DNA from: Oxalobacteraceae bacterium UBA5157 | GTDB taxonomy: Bacteria; Pseudomonadota; Gammaproteobacteria; Burkholderiales; Burkholderiaceae_D | Length of the DNA: 14,736 nucleotides | Reading direction: 5' to 3' | Assembly (NCBI GenBank): GCA_002415335.1 | Contig: DHXL01000332.1 | Span: forward strand, 1-14,736 | In this document: piece by piece, positions 6,417 to 13,855 of the stretch | How the letters are laid out: each line of letters opens with the position of its first letter | Numbering within the stretch: the first letter of the stretch is position 1 | The notes under the pieces: generated by a model | The model's input: the letters and a program-made list of their open reading frames with translations, nothing else | Told to the model about the DNA's origin: nothing | The model's database searches: none | Translations under genes and position numbers: made by a program

Positions 6417-7043
6417 TCAGAATGCGGACTTGCGGGTTGTATCGCAAAAAGCGGGACCGGCCGGCGCTGGAGGCGGCTTCCGCCTGAGGCTTTGAAACAA
6501 GCGGGCGCCGGCGTCGAAGCCGCGGTAAACCCCGCAGGCGATCACGCCAGTGACGGCAAGCATCGCCGCTGTGTGAACGCCTACGGCCGCGAGCGCCAGC
6601 GTCAGCGAGCCGGATGCAGTGATCTCGCGGCCCGGCGCGTCTCCGATGCAAAGGGGGATGAGCGCCGGCACCAGCATTAATCCGGCGCCGTGCGCGGTGG
6701 ACATCATAAAGGACCAGAGCGCCAGCCCGGCATGACCTGTCGGCGTCCGGGCCCGCTTGGCTTGGTGGCCCGACAGGTGATACACCACGACGGCGACAAG
6801 CAGCGCGCCCGCCAAGGCTTGCAACACGGCGCGATCCATAGCCAGGCCGAGTGCCACCGCAGCGGCCACGAGCGCGACCGATGCGGCGTGCCCGACCGCG
6901 ATCGGCACCAAGGCCCGCACTGCCTGCGCCCGATCGCGCGACTGCACGCCCCAGACGGCGGCAAACATCCAGCCGGTGGCAGGGTTCAGCCCACGAAGGG
7001 CGCCTACTCCTGCGACCGCCAGCCATGGCCAAAGGCTCGACAT
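6417..7043 (-). CDS. Multi-pass membrane protein of unknown function
   Basis: A 208-residue, very hydrophobic protein with about five or six membrane segments. Motifs that stand out are RGLNPATGWMFAA near the start, VGHAASVALVAAA, MSTAHGAGLMLVP and VHTAAMLAVTGV. Histidines inside membrane segments recall HupE/UreJ or NiCoT-type metal permeases, but I cannot place it in a named family. The tail after GVYRGFDAGARLF is polar and proline-rich and looks unlike a membrane protein end, so the original C-terminus may have been lost. It begins 31 bp after the DUF899 gene with only a weak ribosome binding site and is probably co-transcribed with it. Confidence 0.7.
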   Translation of the reverse strand: MSSLWPWLAVAGVGALRGLNPATGWMFAAVWGVQSRDRAQAVRALVPIAVGHAASVALVAAAVALGLAMDRAVLQALAGALLVAVVVYHLSGHQAKRARTPTGHAGLALWSFMMSTAHGAGLMLVPALIPLCIGDAPGREITASGSLTLALAAVGVHTAAMLAVTGVIACGVYRGFDAGARLFQSLRRKPPPAPAGPAFCDTTRKSAF

Positions 7044-7074
7044 AACGTGCTCGCGCGCTCAGTCCACTCGCGCT

Positions 7075-7863
7075 TCAGGCGTGCGCATTGCAGCACGAAG
7101 CGGTCGTCGGCGCCGACTTCACAATCGGCGCCGGCTCGTAGCGGTCGTGGTGGCGCACCCACTCCATTTTGTGGGGCACGTCGTTCTCATCGCGGCCCTT
7201 GGGCATGAGGTCCATCAGGTTGTATGCGCCTATCATGACCTCCACGCCGCGGCCGTAGGTCGAGTAGGTGTGGAAGATTTCGCCTGCGTCGTCCTTGTAA
7301 CACACGCTGATGCCGGGCGCCTCCTCGGCCGGGAAGGACTGCATGACGTAGTTGTAGTAGACCTCGCCCTTGGCCATTTCTTCCGGGGTGAAGCTGACGT
7401 GGAAGTCGTGGTTGAAATCGCTGCCACGCGAGGACACCCACCCGAACTGCCAGCCCATGCGCCGGCGAAAGCGTTCGATCTCGGCCAACGGCGCACGCGA
7501 AATGGCCACCAACGTGATGTCGCGATGCGCCAGGTGTACGTTCATGCCGTCGGCGTGGTCCGCCATGAAAGAGCAGCTCGGGCAACCTTGCTCCCATCCC
7601 GGGCCAAACATGAAATGCTGCACCAGCAGTTGGCGGCGGCCTGCGAAAAGCTCGGAGAGCGTGCGCCGGCCTTCTGGTGTATCGAAGACGTAGTCCTTCT
7701 CGACACGCTCCCACGGCAGCGCCCGGCGCTCGCGGGCAATCTGGTCATGCAGGTGCGTCAGTTCCTTTTCGCGCGCCAGCAACGTCATGCGCGTGTTCAG
7801 CCATTGATCACTGGAGACGACGGGATGGTTCACGGTACGTGTTTCGGCAATGGTGGTGTTCAT
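7075..7863 (-). CDS. DUF899 family thioredoxin-like protein
   Basis: A 262-residue cytoplasmic protein of the DUF899 family, which has a thioredoxin-like fold. It shows HFMFGPGWEQGCPSCSFMAD, with the Cys-Pro-Ser-Cys pair at 94-97, then the conserved RAPLAEIERFRRRMGW and WVSSRGSDFNHDFHVSF segments. The CxxC suggests a redox or peroxide-related role, but no reaction is established. The C-terminus carries a further Cys-Cys pair (CCNAHA). AAGGAG seven bases before the ATG is a strong ribosome binding site. It lies between the beta-propeller gene (155 bp upstream) and the membrane protein gene (31 bp downstream), all on the same strand. Confidence 0.92.
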   Translation of the reverse strand: MNTTIAETRTVNHPVVSSDQWLNTRMTLLAREKELTHLHDQIARERRALPWERVEKDYVFDTPEGRRTLSELFAGRRQLLVQHFMFGPGWEQGCPSCSFMADHADGMNVHLAHRDITLVAISRAPLAEIERFRRRMGWQFGWVSSRGSDFNHDFHVSFTPEEMAKGEVYYNYVMQSFPAEEAPGISVCYKDDAGEIFHTYSTYGRGVEVMIGAYNLMDLMPKGRDENDVPHKMEWVRHHDRYEPAPIVKSAPTTASCCNAHA

Positions 7864-8018
7864 GATGTGCTCCTTCGAGGTTTTTAAATGCGCCGGTCCA
7901 ACCGCGCTGGTGGCCGGTGCGTTCGTCTTCGGTCGGAAAATCGAAATGGATTGTCAGCCGAAAGAAGTGCTCGACTTGCGCGCTGATTTCGATGCGGCGG
8001 CCGAGCGGTATGCGATCC

Positions 8019-8693
8019 CTAGCTGACTGCTTTCGGACGTCGCACGGCGCGGACCTTGCCACTTCCTGCGCCGCCACAGTAAAAGAGGTCTGCTCCGTCG
8101 GACTCGAGCCCGCTGACGAACGTGCCGCGCGGCATCTCCAGCCGCTCGAGCACGGCGCCGCTCTCCGGGTTGATTCGGCGGAGTTCGCTCTCGTCGCCTT
8201 CCCATGTACCGTGCCATAACTCGCCGTCCACCCAGGTCACGCCAGTGACGAAGCGGTTGGACTCGATGGTGCGGATGATTGCGCCGGTCGCCGGATCGAT
8301 CTGGTGGATCTTGCGGTCGCGGTACTGGCCTACCCACAGACTGCCCTCGGCCCAGGTGAGCCCCGAGTCGTAACCGTTGCCGGGCGCGGGGATGGATGCC
8401 ACCACGTTGCCGTTGGCGGGATCGATCTTGTCGATACGCTTCTCGGCGATTTGGTAGAGGTAGGTGCCGTCGAAGGCGGTGCCGGCGTCGCAGGCGCAGT
8501 CGAGCGTGCGCGTGGGCTCGCCACTGCCTGGATCGAAGGCAATCAGCCTGGCCCCGGTGGCGGCCCAGACGCGCCGGCCATCGTGAGTCACGCCGGCCAC
8601 ACTATCGGCACCCGGGAAGGGGCCATATTCGCGCACGATCTCGGCCGCACGCGCCGTTGCCTGGGGTCTGTCTTTGCTTGTCTTGCGGGTCAT
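8019..8693 (-). CDS. Beta-propeller protein (SMP-30/Vgb-like)
   Basis: A 224-residue protein made of short repeats such as LWVGQYRDRKIHQIDPATG, LYQIAEKRIDKIDPANG and LWHGTWEGDESELRRINPESG. The repeating [LW]-W/Y...[KI]-I-D-P-x-[TN/S]-G unit is typical of NHL/YVTN, virginiamycin B lyase-like and glutamine-cyclotransferase-like propellers. There is no signal peptide. With five or so blades visible it may be an incomplete or small propeller. The AAGGAG before its ATG sits in the end of the preceding short gene, whose TGA overlaps this ATG (ATGA). The substrate is unknown. Confidence 0.8.
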   Translation of the reverse strand: MTRKTSKDRPQATARAAEIVREYGPFPGADSVAGVTHDGRRVWAATGARLIAFDPGSGEPTRTLDCACDAGTAFDGTYLYQIAEKRIDKIDPANGNVVASIPAPGNGYDSGLTWAEGSLWVGQYRDRKIHQIDPATGAIIRTIESNRFVTGVTWVDGELWHGTWEGDESELRRINPESGAVLERLEMPRGTFVSGLESDGADLFYCGGAGSGKVRAVRRPKAVS

Positions 8694-8875
8694 TGCTGGC
8701 TCCTTGCGGCGCGCCGGAGAAGCTCACGGGCGCGCGGGTGCTCGCCGAGCTGAGCCATGGCGATACCGCGCAAGGCCAGCGCCGGCGGGTCGTCGCGCAG
8801 GGCGACCCGCTTGAGGGCGCCGAGCACGTCACCGGCGGCGAGGGCGCGCGCGGAGGCGGCGATCAGGGAGTCCAT
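8690..8875 (-). pseudogene. Truncated TPR-like gene (N-terminal part only)
   Basis: A 61-codon frame starting MDSLIAASARALAAGD, with the TPR-like ALRGIAMAQLGEHPRARELLRRAAR. As I remember, this start belongs to larger TPR-type proteins of proteobacteria that go on for a further hundred residues or more. Here the frame ends at once with SQQ and a TGA that overlaps the next gene's ATG. It may be a truncated relic that now serves as a leader for the propeller gene, or a real small protein. The start lies 7 bases after a -10-like element. Confidence 0.5.
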
Positions 8876-8881
8876 GACGAC

Positions 8882-8909
8882 ATGCTACACCGCCGCGCTG
8901 ATGTCGCAA
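8882..8909 (-). promoter_or_regulatory. Promoter of the TPR-like/propeller unit, possibly leaderless
   Basis: On the reverse strand TTGCGA (8904-8909), a 16-bp spacer and TAGCAT (8882-8887) lie directly before the ATG at 8875. Initiation 6-8 bases after the -10 would fall on or beside the A of the ATG, so the transcript would be leaderless or nearly so. There is no Shine-Dalgarno sequence between them, which agrees with that reading. Confidence 0.45.
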
Positions 8910-9250
8910 CGCGCTTGCGAGACTTCCCGAACGCTGGCGTGTGCGGCCGGAGATCGGATCGGCGTTGAACATGCAGCCCCGGCTTCGACCGCGATCGAGA
9001 CATTCAGCGTCCGCTGTTGGCGGTCGAATCCGAGGCGCTCGATGGCGGTTCCGGGCACGATGCTGCCGATGAATGGACATCGGCGAACGGCAGCAACCAG
9101 TCGTGAACCGCCATTCACGCCGCAATCCCCGACGTCTGGTCATGGCCGATTTTTGCCGTTGGCCGAAATGGCCGATGCCAGCGAAACTTCGCAGTGTCGG
9201 TCAACATGCGCTGCCGCATGTGACCGTACGCCGATATCCTGCCGCGCCGG
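8910..9250. other. Stretch without a recognisable gene downstream of livF
   Basis: No frame on either strand shows a familiar protein. Visible items are ATGGCCGAT repeated at 9142-9150 and 9168-9176, and an imperfect hairpin at 9200-9224 (ACATGCG with CGCATGT). The hairpin lies 27 bp after the livF stop and lacks a T-run, so it may only slow or protect the end of the operon transcript. Confidence 0.4.
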
Positions 9251-9952
9251 TCAGGCCACCGCCACCAGCCGGTTCAATGTCTGCGCATCATCCATCAGGC
9301 TGTCGCTATCCGACTCATGCACGATGCGGCCGCGGTCGAGAACGATCGCGCGTTTGGTCAGCGATAACGCGAGCCGCGCATGCTGCTCGACCACGATCAC
9401 GGACATGCCCTGGTTGACTACCAGCGAGCGAATCACCCGCACCAGTTCCTGCACGATGATGGGCGCCAGTCCCTCCATCGGTTCGTCGAGCAGCAGCAGT
9501 TTCGGATTGACCATCAGCGCGCGTGCGATCGCGAGCATCTGCTGTTCGCCGCCGGATAATTGGTTGCCCATGTTGGCGCGGCGCTCCTGTAGGCGCGGGA
9601 AGATTTCATAGATTTTCGAAACGGTCCATTCACCGGGGCGCGCCACCACGGTCAAATGCTCTTCCACCGTCAGCGACGGGAACATGAAGCGTTCCTGCGG
9701 CACCCAGCCCAGCCCGGCATGCGCACGTTTGTAAGTCGGCACGCGCGCCACGTCGCCGCCGCGCCACCGGATCGCGCCGCCATGCAACTGCGTCAATCCC
9801 ATCACGGTAACCAGCAGACTGGTTTTGCCGACGCCATTGCGGCCCAGCAGCGCCAGACTGTCGCCCTCCTGCATCGCGAACGAAATACCTTCCAGCACCA
9901 CCGACTCACCGTAGCCGGCGGTCACGTTGTCGAGCGCAAGTAGTTCACTCAT
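9251..9952 (-). CDS. livF: ABC transporter ATPase, LivF type
   Basis: One of the two ATPases of a branched-chain amino-acid/aromatic-acid importer. From ATG 9952 it has 233 residues: Walker A GRNGVGKTS at 37-45, ABC signature LSGGEQQ at 132-138, Walker B LLLLDEP at 152-158 and EQHARLAL with the switch histidine. A GTG at 9961 is also in frame, but both lie in a 13-bp tandem repeat and the ATG gives the usual LivF start (MSELLALDNV). It is the last gene of the pca-liv operon, 57 bp after livG. The only Shine-Dalgarno-like bases are GAGTGA inside the repeat, so translation may depend on coupling to livG. Confidence 0.95.
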   Translation of the reverse strand: MSELLALDNVTAGYGESVVLEGISFAMQEGDSLALLGRNGVGKTSLLVTVMGLTQLHGGAIRWRGGDVARVPTYKRAHAGLGWVPQERFMFPSLTVEEHLTVVARPGEWTVSKIYEIFPRLQERRANMGNQLSGGEQQMLAIARALMVNPKLLLLDEPMEGLAPIIVQELVRVIRSLVVNQGMSVIVVEQHARLALSLTKRAIVLDRGRIVHESDSDSLMDDAQTLNRLVAVA

Positions 9953-10017
9953 ATTCGTCACTCATATTCGTCACTCATATTCGCCACGCATATTCGTCAC
10001 GCATTTTTGTCACTCAT
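9940..10017 (-). repeat. 13-bp tandem repeat between livG and livF
   Basis: Reading the reverse strand, ATGAGTGACGAAT-like units follow one another from 10017: ATGAGTGACAAAA, ATGCGTGACGAAT, ATGCGTGGCGAAT, ATGAGTGACGAAT twice, and a sixth that begins ATGAGTGAA at 9952 and is the livF start. The livG stop codon is the TGA of the first unit and the livF start codon is the ATG of the last. The period of 13 puts each ATG in a different frame from the next. Confidence 0.9.
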
Positions 10018-10762
10018 GTTCGGCTTCTCCCAAATAAACTTCCTTGACCCGCGGGTCGTGCGCGATCTCGTCCGGCGTGCCCTCGGTCAGTACCTTGCCG
10101 CCAACTAGCACCGTGATGCGCTCGGCGAATTTGAATACCAAACCCATGTCGTGCTCGATGAACAGGATCGTCACATCGCGCGGCAATTGCGCGATCACTT
10201 CAAATAATTCGGCGCTCTCGGCGGACGGAATGCCGGCCGCCGGTTCGTCCAGAAGCAAGACCTTTGGCTGCGTCGCCAATGCCAGCGCAATCTCGATCAG
10301 CCTCTGCTTTCCGTAAGGCAGGCTGCGCGTCACGGCATCGACGTCGCGATCGAGTTTCAACGAACTGAGCAAGGCCATCGCTTCCTCGATTTCGACGCGC
10401 TGCTGCGCCACGGTGCGGTACCAGACGTATTGCAAACGCTTGCGCTCGAAAATCGCGAGCACCACCGACTCCAGCACGGTCAGGCCGGCAAACAGGGTAT
10501 TGATCTGGAACGTGCGCGTCATGCCGCGCCGGACGCGCTCGTGCTGCGGCAACTTGGTGATGTCCTCATCGCCGAAGAATACCTTGCCGCCGCTTGGCGC
10601 ATAGCTGCCGGTCAACAGGTTGATGAAGGTGGTCTTGCCGGCGCCGTTCGGGCCGATCAGCGCATGCCGCGCACCGGGGGCGAAGGACAGGCTGATGTCG
10701 CTGTTGGCCTTGAAGGCGCCCCACTGCTTGGACAATTGTTCGGTTCGCAAGGTGTTGTTCAC
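10010..10762 (-). CDS. livG: ABC transporter ATPase, LivG type
   Basis: The second ATPase of the importer, 250 residues: Walker A GPNGAGKTT at 37-45, Walker B VLLLDEP at 168-174 and switch histidine in FIEHDMGLVF. The signature motif is LPYGKQR (148-154) instead of LSGGQQR; this variant is common among LivG-like ATPases next to aromatic catabolism genes. The start codon is GTG, overlapping the livM stop as GTGA. There is no separate promoter. It ends in the first unit of the 13-bp repeat. Confidence 0.96.
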   Translation of the reverse strand: MNNTLRTEQLSKQWGAFKANSDISLSFAPGARHALIGPNGAGKTTFINLLTGSYAPSGGKVFFGDEDITKLPQHERVRRGMTRTFQINTLFAGLTVLESVVLAIFERKRLQYVWYRTVAQQRVEIEEAMALLSSLKLDRDVDAVTRSLPYGKQRLIEIALALATQPKVLLLDEPAAGIPSAESAELFEVIAQLPRDVTILFIEHDMGLVFKFAERITVLVGGKVLTEGTPDEIAHDPRVKEVYLGEAEHE

Positions 10763-11805
10763 GGCTGACGGCCTCCCGATCCGGCGGTGCGCGTGCTTCG
10801 GTTCGCAAAACGGTCGCGAATCTTTTCCAGCCCGCCCAGAATGCCGCCGCGCGCGAACAGCACGATCAGCATCAGCATGAGCCCGATCCAGAACTGCCAG
10901 TAGGCCGGGTTGAGTCCGGCGATATAGTCCTGCGCCAGCATGAACACGATGGCGCCCACCAGCGCGCCGTATAAGCGCCCGGTGCCGCCCAGCACCAGGA
11001 TGATCAGCAACTCTGCCGAACGCGAAAAACTGAGACTATCGAGGCCGACGAACTGGGTGGTTTGCGCCAGCAGGGCCCCGGCCACGCCGGCAATCGCAGC
11101 ACTGATCGTGAAAATGACGGTCAGCCGCTGATTGACGTCGGCGCCGATGGCCGGCATGCGCTTGCCGCCTTCGCGAATACCGATCAGGCCCAGACCGAAC
11201 GGCGAATTCACCAGCCGGCGCAGACACACGAACAGCACGAACAACACCGTCAGGCTGTAGAAATACGCGGTATTGCCGTTGAGGTCGAACTCGAACAGGC
11301 CGAAAATTTTTCCGACCACCATGTCCGACAAGCCATCGACGCCACCGGTAATGACCGCGGCCTTGTTCGCGGCTTCGAACAGCATCAATCCAATCCCGAG
11401 CGTGACCATCAGGCGCGTCAGATCCTGCCCGCGCACGACCAGAAAACTGGTGACGAATCCAAACAGCGCGGACAGCGCGGCGGCCGCCAGCAGGCCGCTC
11501 AACGGCTCGCTCCAGCCATGCACCGCCAACAGTCCGGCGGTGTAGGCGCCGAGACCGAAAAATGCCGCATGGCCCAGGGACACGATACCGGCATAGCCGA
11601 GAATCAAATCGAGCGAGAGCGCGAACAGGCCGACGATCATGATTTGGCTGAGCAGCACCAGATAGCCTTGGAACAGGAAGAAGGCGGCGATCGGGATGAG
11701 CCAGAACACGATTTCCAGCGGCTGCCAGCGATCGTGCGGCAGCTTTTGCAGCGGCCGCGCAGGCGTGCCGGAAAGCGGAAAAGGCGGCAGCGTCGACGGC
11801 TTCAT
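10759..11805 (-). CDS. livM: ABC transporter permease, LivM type
   Basis: A 348-residue inner-membrane permease with about eight to ten membrane segments. The LivM hallmark LSLDLILGYAGIVSLGHAAFFGLGAYTAG follows the second segment, and the cytoplasmic coupling loop reads SPFGLGLIGIREGGKRMPAIGADV. The start ATG overlaps the livH stop (ATGA), and its stop overlaps the livG start. It pairs with LivH to form the channel. A proline-rich stretch of about 30 residues precedes the first membrane segment. Confidence 0.96.
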   Translation of the reverse strand: MKPSTLPPFPLSGTPARPLQKLPHDRWQPLEIVFWLIPIAAFFLFQGYLVLLSQIMIVGLFALSLDLILGYAGIVSLGHAAFFGLGAYTAGLLAVHGWSEPLSGLLAAAALSALFGFVTSFLVVRGQDLTRLMVTLGIGLMLFEAANKAAVITGGVDGLSDMVVGKIFGLFEFDLNGNTAYFYSLTVLFVLFVCLRRLVNSPFGLGLIGIREGGKRMPAIGADVNQRLTVIFTISAAIAGVAGALLAQTTQFVGLDSLSFSRSAELLIILVLGGTGRLYGALVGAIVFMLAQDYIAGLNPAYWQFWIGLMLMLIVLFARGGILGGLEKIRDRFANRSTRTAGSGGRQP

Positions 11806-12668
11806 GCGCGCCTCCCGACCAGACCGGCAGGGAATAAAATAAGCAGCAGCACCATCAGGCCGTAGATGACGAAAGCACCAACGCCCGGCACGTAATATTT
11901 TCCAGCCACATCAAACACGCCGAGGATCAATGCCGCAAACAGCGGTCCCTTGATGGTGCCGGCGCCGCCGACTGCGACCACCAGCAGGAAATACACCATG
12001 TACTTGATCGGGAACGTCGGATCAAGCCCGAGTACATCGATGCCGAGCCCGCCGCCGAGTCCCGCCAAGCCGGACCCGAGAGCAAAAGTGAGGCTGAACA
12101 CGCGATTGACATTAATACCGAGCCCGGCCGATGCCTGCTGATTATCGACCGAGGCGCGGATCTGTGCACCGAAGCGGGTGCGCTCGATCAGATAGCCGAG
12201 TGCCAGCGTCACCACCACGACAATGCCGATCAGGAACAGGCGATAGGCGCCGACATCGAGACCAAGAATGGATACCTGCCCGAGCAACCAATCGGGCAGC
12301 TGCACCGGCTGCTGCGAGGGTCCCCAGGCATACGTCGCGCCGGCGACGGCCACGAAAGTCAGGCCGATCGAAAATAGCACCTGGTCGAGATGGCTGGCCT
12401 TGTACAGGCGGCGATACAGGCCGCGCTCCAGCACCAGGCCGACCACGGCGCTCGCGATGAAGGCGATCGGCAGCGACAGCAGGAACGGCACGCCCAGCCG
12501 GCTCATCAGGGACACGCACACATAGCCGCCCAGCATGGCGAAGGCACCATGCGCCAGGTTCACGAAATTCATCAGGCCCATCGTGACCGATAGACCGACG
12601 CTGATCAGAAATAGCAGGCTGCCGTAGGCGATGCCATCGAACAGCACGCCGATGAAATTACTTAACAT
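11802..12668 (-). CDS. livH: ABC transporter permease, LivH type
   Basis: A 288-residue inner-membrane permease with the LivH hallmark GLMNFVNLAHGAFAMLGGYV near residue 30-50 and the coupling loop TRFGAQIRASVDNQQASAGLGINV. Seven or eight membrane segments can be seen. The start codon overlaps the pcaC stop by seven bases (ATGTTAA), which ties the transporter to the catabolic genes at the level of translation. Confidence 0.96.
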   Translation of the reverse strand: MLSNFIGVLFDGIAYGSLLFLISVGLSVTMGLMNFVNLAHGAFAMLGGYVCVSLMSRLGVPFLLSLPIAFIASAVVGLVLERGLYRRLYKASHLDQVLFSIGLTFVAVAGATYAWGPSQQPVQLPDWLLGQVSILGLDVGAYRLFLIGIVVVVTLALGYLIERTRFGAQIRASVDNQQASAGLGINVNRVFSLTFALGSGLAGLGGGLGIDVLGLDPTFPIKYMVYFLLVVAVGGAGTIKGPLFAALILGVFDVAGKYYVPGVGAFVIYGLMVLLLILFPAGLVGRRA

Positions 12669-13051
12669 GGGTCTGCATCCATTTTCTCGAATACTTCCTG
12701 TGCCATATGGAAAGCGGAATTGGCCGCCGGCACGCCACAGTAGATCGCGCTCTGCAGCAACACTTCCTTGATCTCGTCCCGCGACACGCCATTGTTGGCG
12801 GCGGCACGCAAGTGGAGCTTCAGCTCTTCCTCGCGATTGAGCGCAACCATCATCGCAATGGTGATCAGGCTGCGCGTGTGGCGCGGCAAACCGGGGCGGG
12901 TCCAGATTTCACCCCACGCATAGCGCGTGATCAGGTCCTGGAATTCGGTATTGAGATCGGTCAGATTGCCCTGTGCGCGATCCACATGGGCATCGCCCAG
13001 TACGGCACGGCGCACCGTCATTCCCTCGGCGTGGCGTTCGCGGTCATCCAT
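12662..13051 (-). CDS. pcaC: 4-carboxymuconolactone decarboxylase
   Basis: Removes CO2 from 4-carboxymuconolactone to give 3-oxoadipate enol-lactone in the protocatechuate branch. It has 129 residues, the normal size of the single-domain enzyme, with the family core RSLITIAMMVALNREEELKLH, then NNGVSRDEIKEVLLQSAIYCG-VPAAN. It starts one base after the pcaD stop, with GGGAG in the end of pcaD as ribosome binding site. In some bacteria pcaC and pcaD are fused as pcaL; here they are separate but adjoining. Confidence 0.96.
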   Translation of the reverse strand: MDDRERHAEGMTVRRAVLGDAHVDRAQGNLTDLNTEFQDLITRYAWGEIWTRPGLPRHTRSLITIAMMVALNREEELKLHLRAAANNGVSRDEIKEVLLQSAIYCGVPAANSAFHMAQEVFEKMDADPC

Positions 13052-13052
13052 C

Positions 13053-13850
13053 TCATGCTCCCTGGGTTAAGTGGCCCGCCAGAAAACCAGTCAGGTTTTC
13101 TGTAAATGCATCGGCCTGTTCGAAGTTCGACAGATGCGCCGCATTCAGCTCGAGATAGCGTGCGCCGGGAATTTTCTCCGCGACGAATCTGCCATCCGCC
13201 GGCGGCGTCGCCATGTCCTGGGTTCCGGCGATCACCAGTGTCGGCGCCCGAATGCCGGTCAAGCCATCGCGTTGATCCATGTCGCGCACGGCGGCGCAGC
13301 ACGCCGTGTATCCGGCCGCCGGCATCCGCAGCAGCATGCCGCGTACGATTTCCACCGTGTGCGGCGCACGCTGTTGAAATGCCGGAGTAAACCAGCGATC
13401 GATCACGGCCGGCACGATCGCGGCCATGCCTTCGCTGTTGACCATGTCGATCCGCGCGTTCCATGACTCTGGCGTGCCGATGCGTGCAGCGGTATTGCAC
13501 AGGACCAGTCGCCCGATGCGGTCCGGCCGGTTCGCTCCCAGCCACATGCCGGTCATGCCACCCATCGACAGTCCGCAAAAATGCGCAGTGTCGATGCCGA
13601 GATGGTCCATCAATGCGACCACGTCGTTGCCGAGTTGTTCGATGCTGTAGGGACCGGGTGTCACGGCCGATTGTCCGTGTCCGCGCGTGTCGTAACGCAG
13701 CACGCGGAAATGGCCGAGCAAGGCCGGCATTTGCGGCGTCCACATGCCAAGCTCGGTGCCGAGCGAATTCGACAGTACGAGGTGAGGCGCATCGTCTCGT
13801 CCTTCGAGCTGATAGTGCAGGCTGACGCCGCCGATTTGCATGAAAGGCAT
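13053..13850 (-). CDS. pcaD: 3-oxoadipate enol-lactonase
   Basis: Hydrolyses 3-oxoadipate enol-lactone to 3-oxoadipate. This is a 265-residue alpha/beta-hydrolase: nucleophile elbow GLSMGG with Ser95, acid Asp212 in AGTQD and His239 in LNAAHLSN. The oxyanion region has LSNSLGTELGMW. The ATG at 13850 follows AGGAG with eight bases between, and that AGGAG is part of the last codons of pcaB (HQE, stop). An open frame continues far upstream of this ATG, but it is the wrong frame of pcaB. Confidence 0.96.
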   Translation of the reverse strand: MPFMQIGGVSLHYQLEGRDDAPHLVLSNSLGTELGMWTPQMPALLGHFRVLRYDTRGHGQSAVTPGPYSIEQLGNDVVALMDHLGIDTAHFCGLSMGGMTGMWLGANRPDRIGRLVLCNTAARIGTPESWNARIDMVNSEGMAAIVPAVIDRWFTPAFQQRAPHTVEIVRGMLLRMPAAGYTACCAAVRDMDQRDGLTGIRAPTLVIAGTQDMATPPADGRFVAEKIPGARYLELNAAHLSNFEQADAFTENLTGFLAGHLTQGA

Positions 13851-13855
13851 GCTCG

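Noticed and set aside
6976..7887. A 303-codon forward open frame opposite DUF899
   Set aside because: It is the complement of a conserved DUF899 gene with a strong ribosome binding site; its Val/His-rich text is typical of an antisense shadow.
9200..9224. Hairpin after livF as an operon terminator
   Set aside because: The stem is imperfect (a bulge beyond seven pairs) and no T-run follows on the reverse strand.
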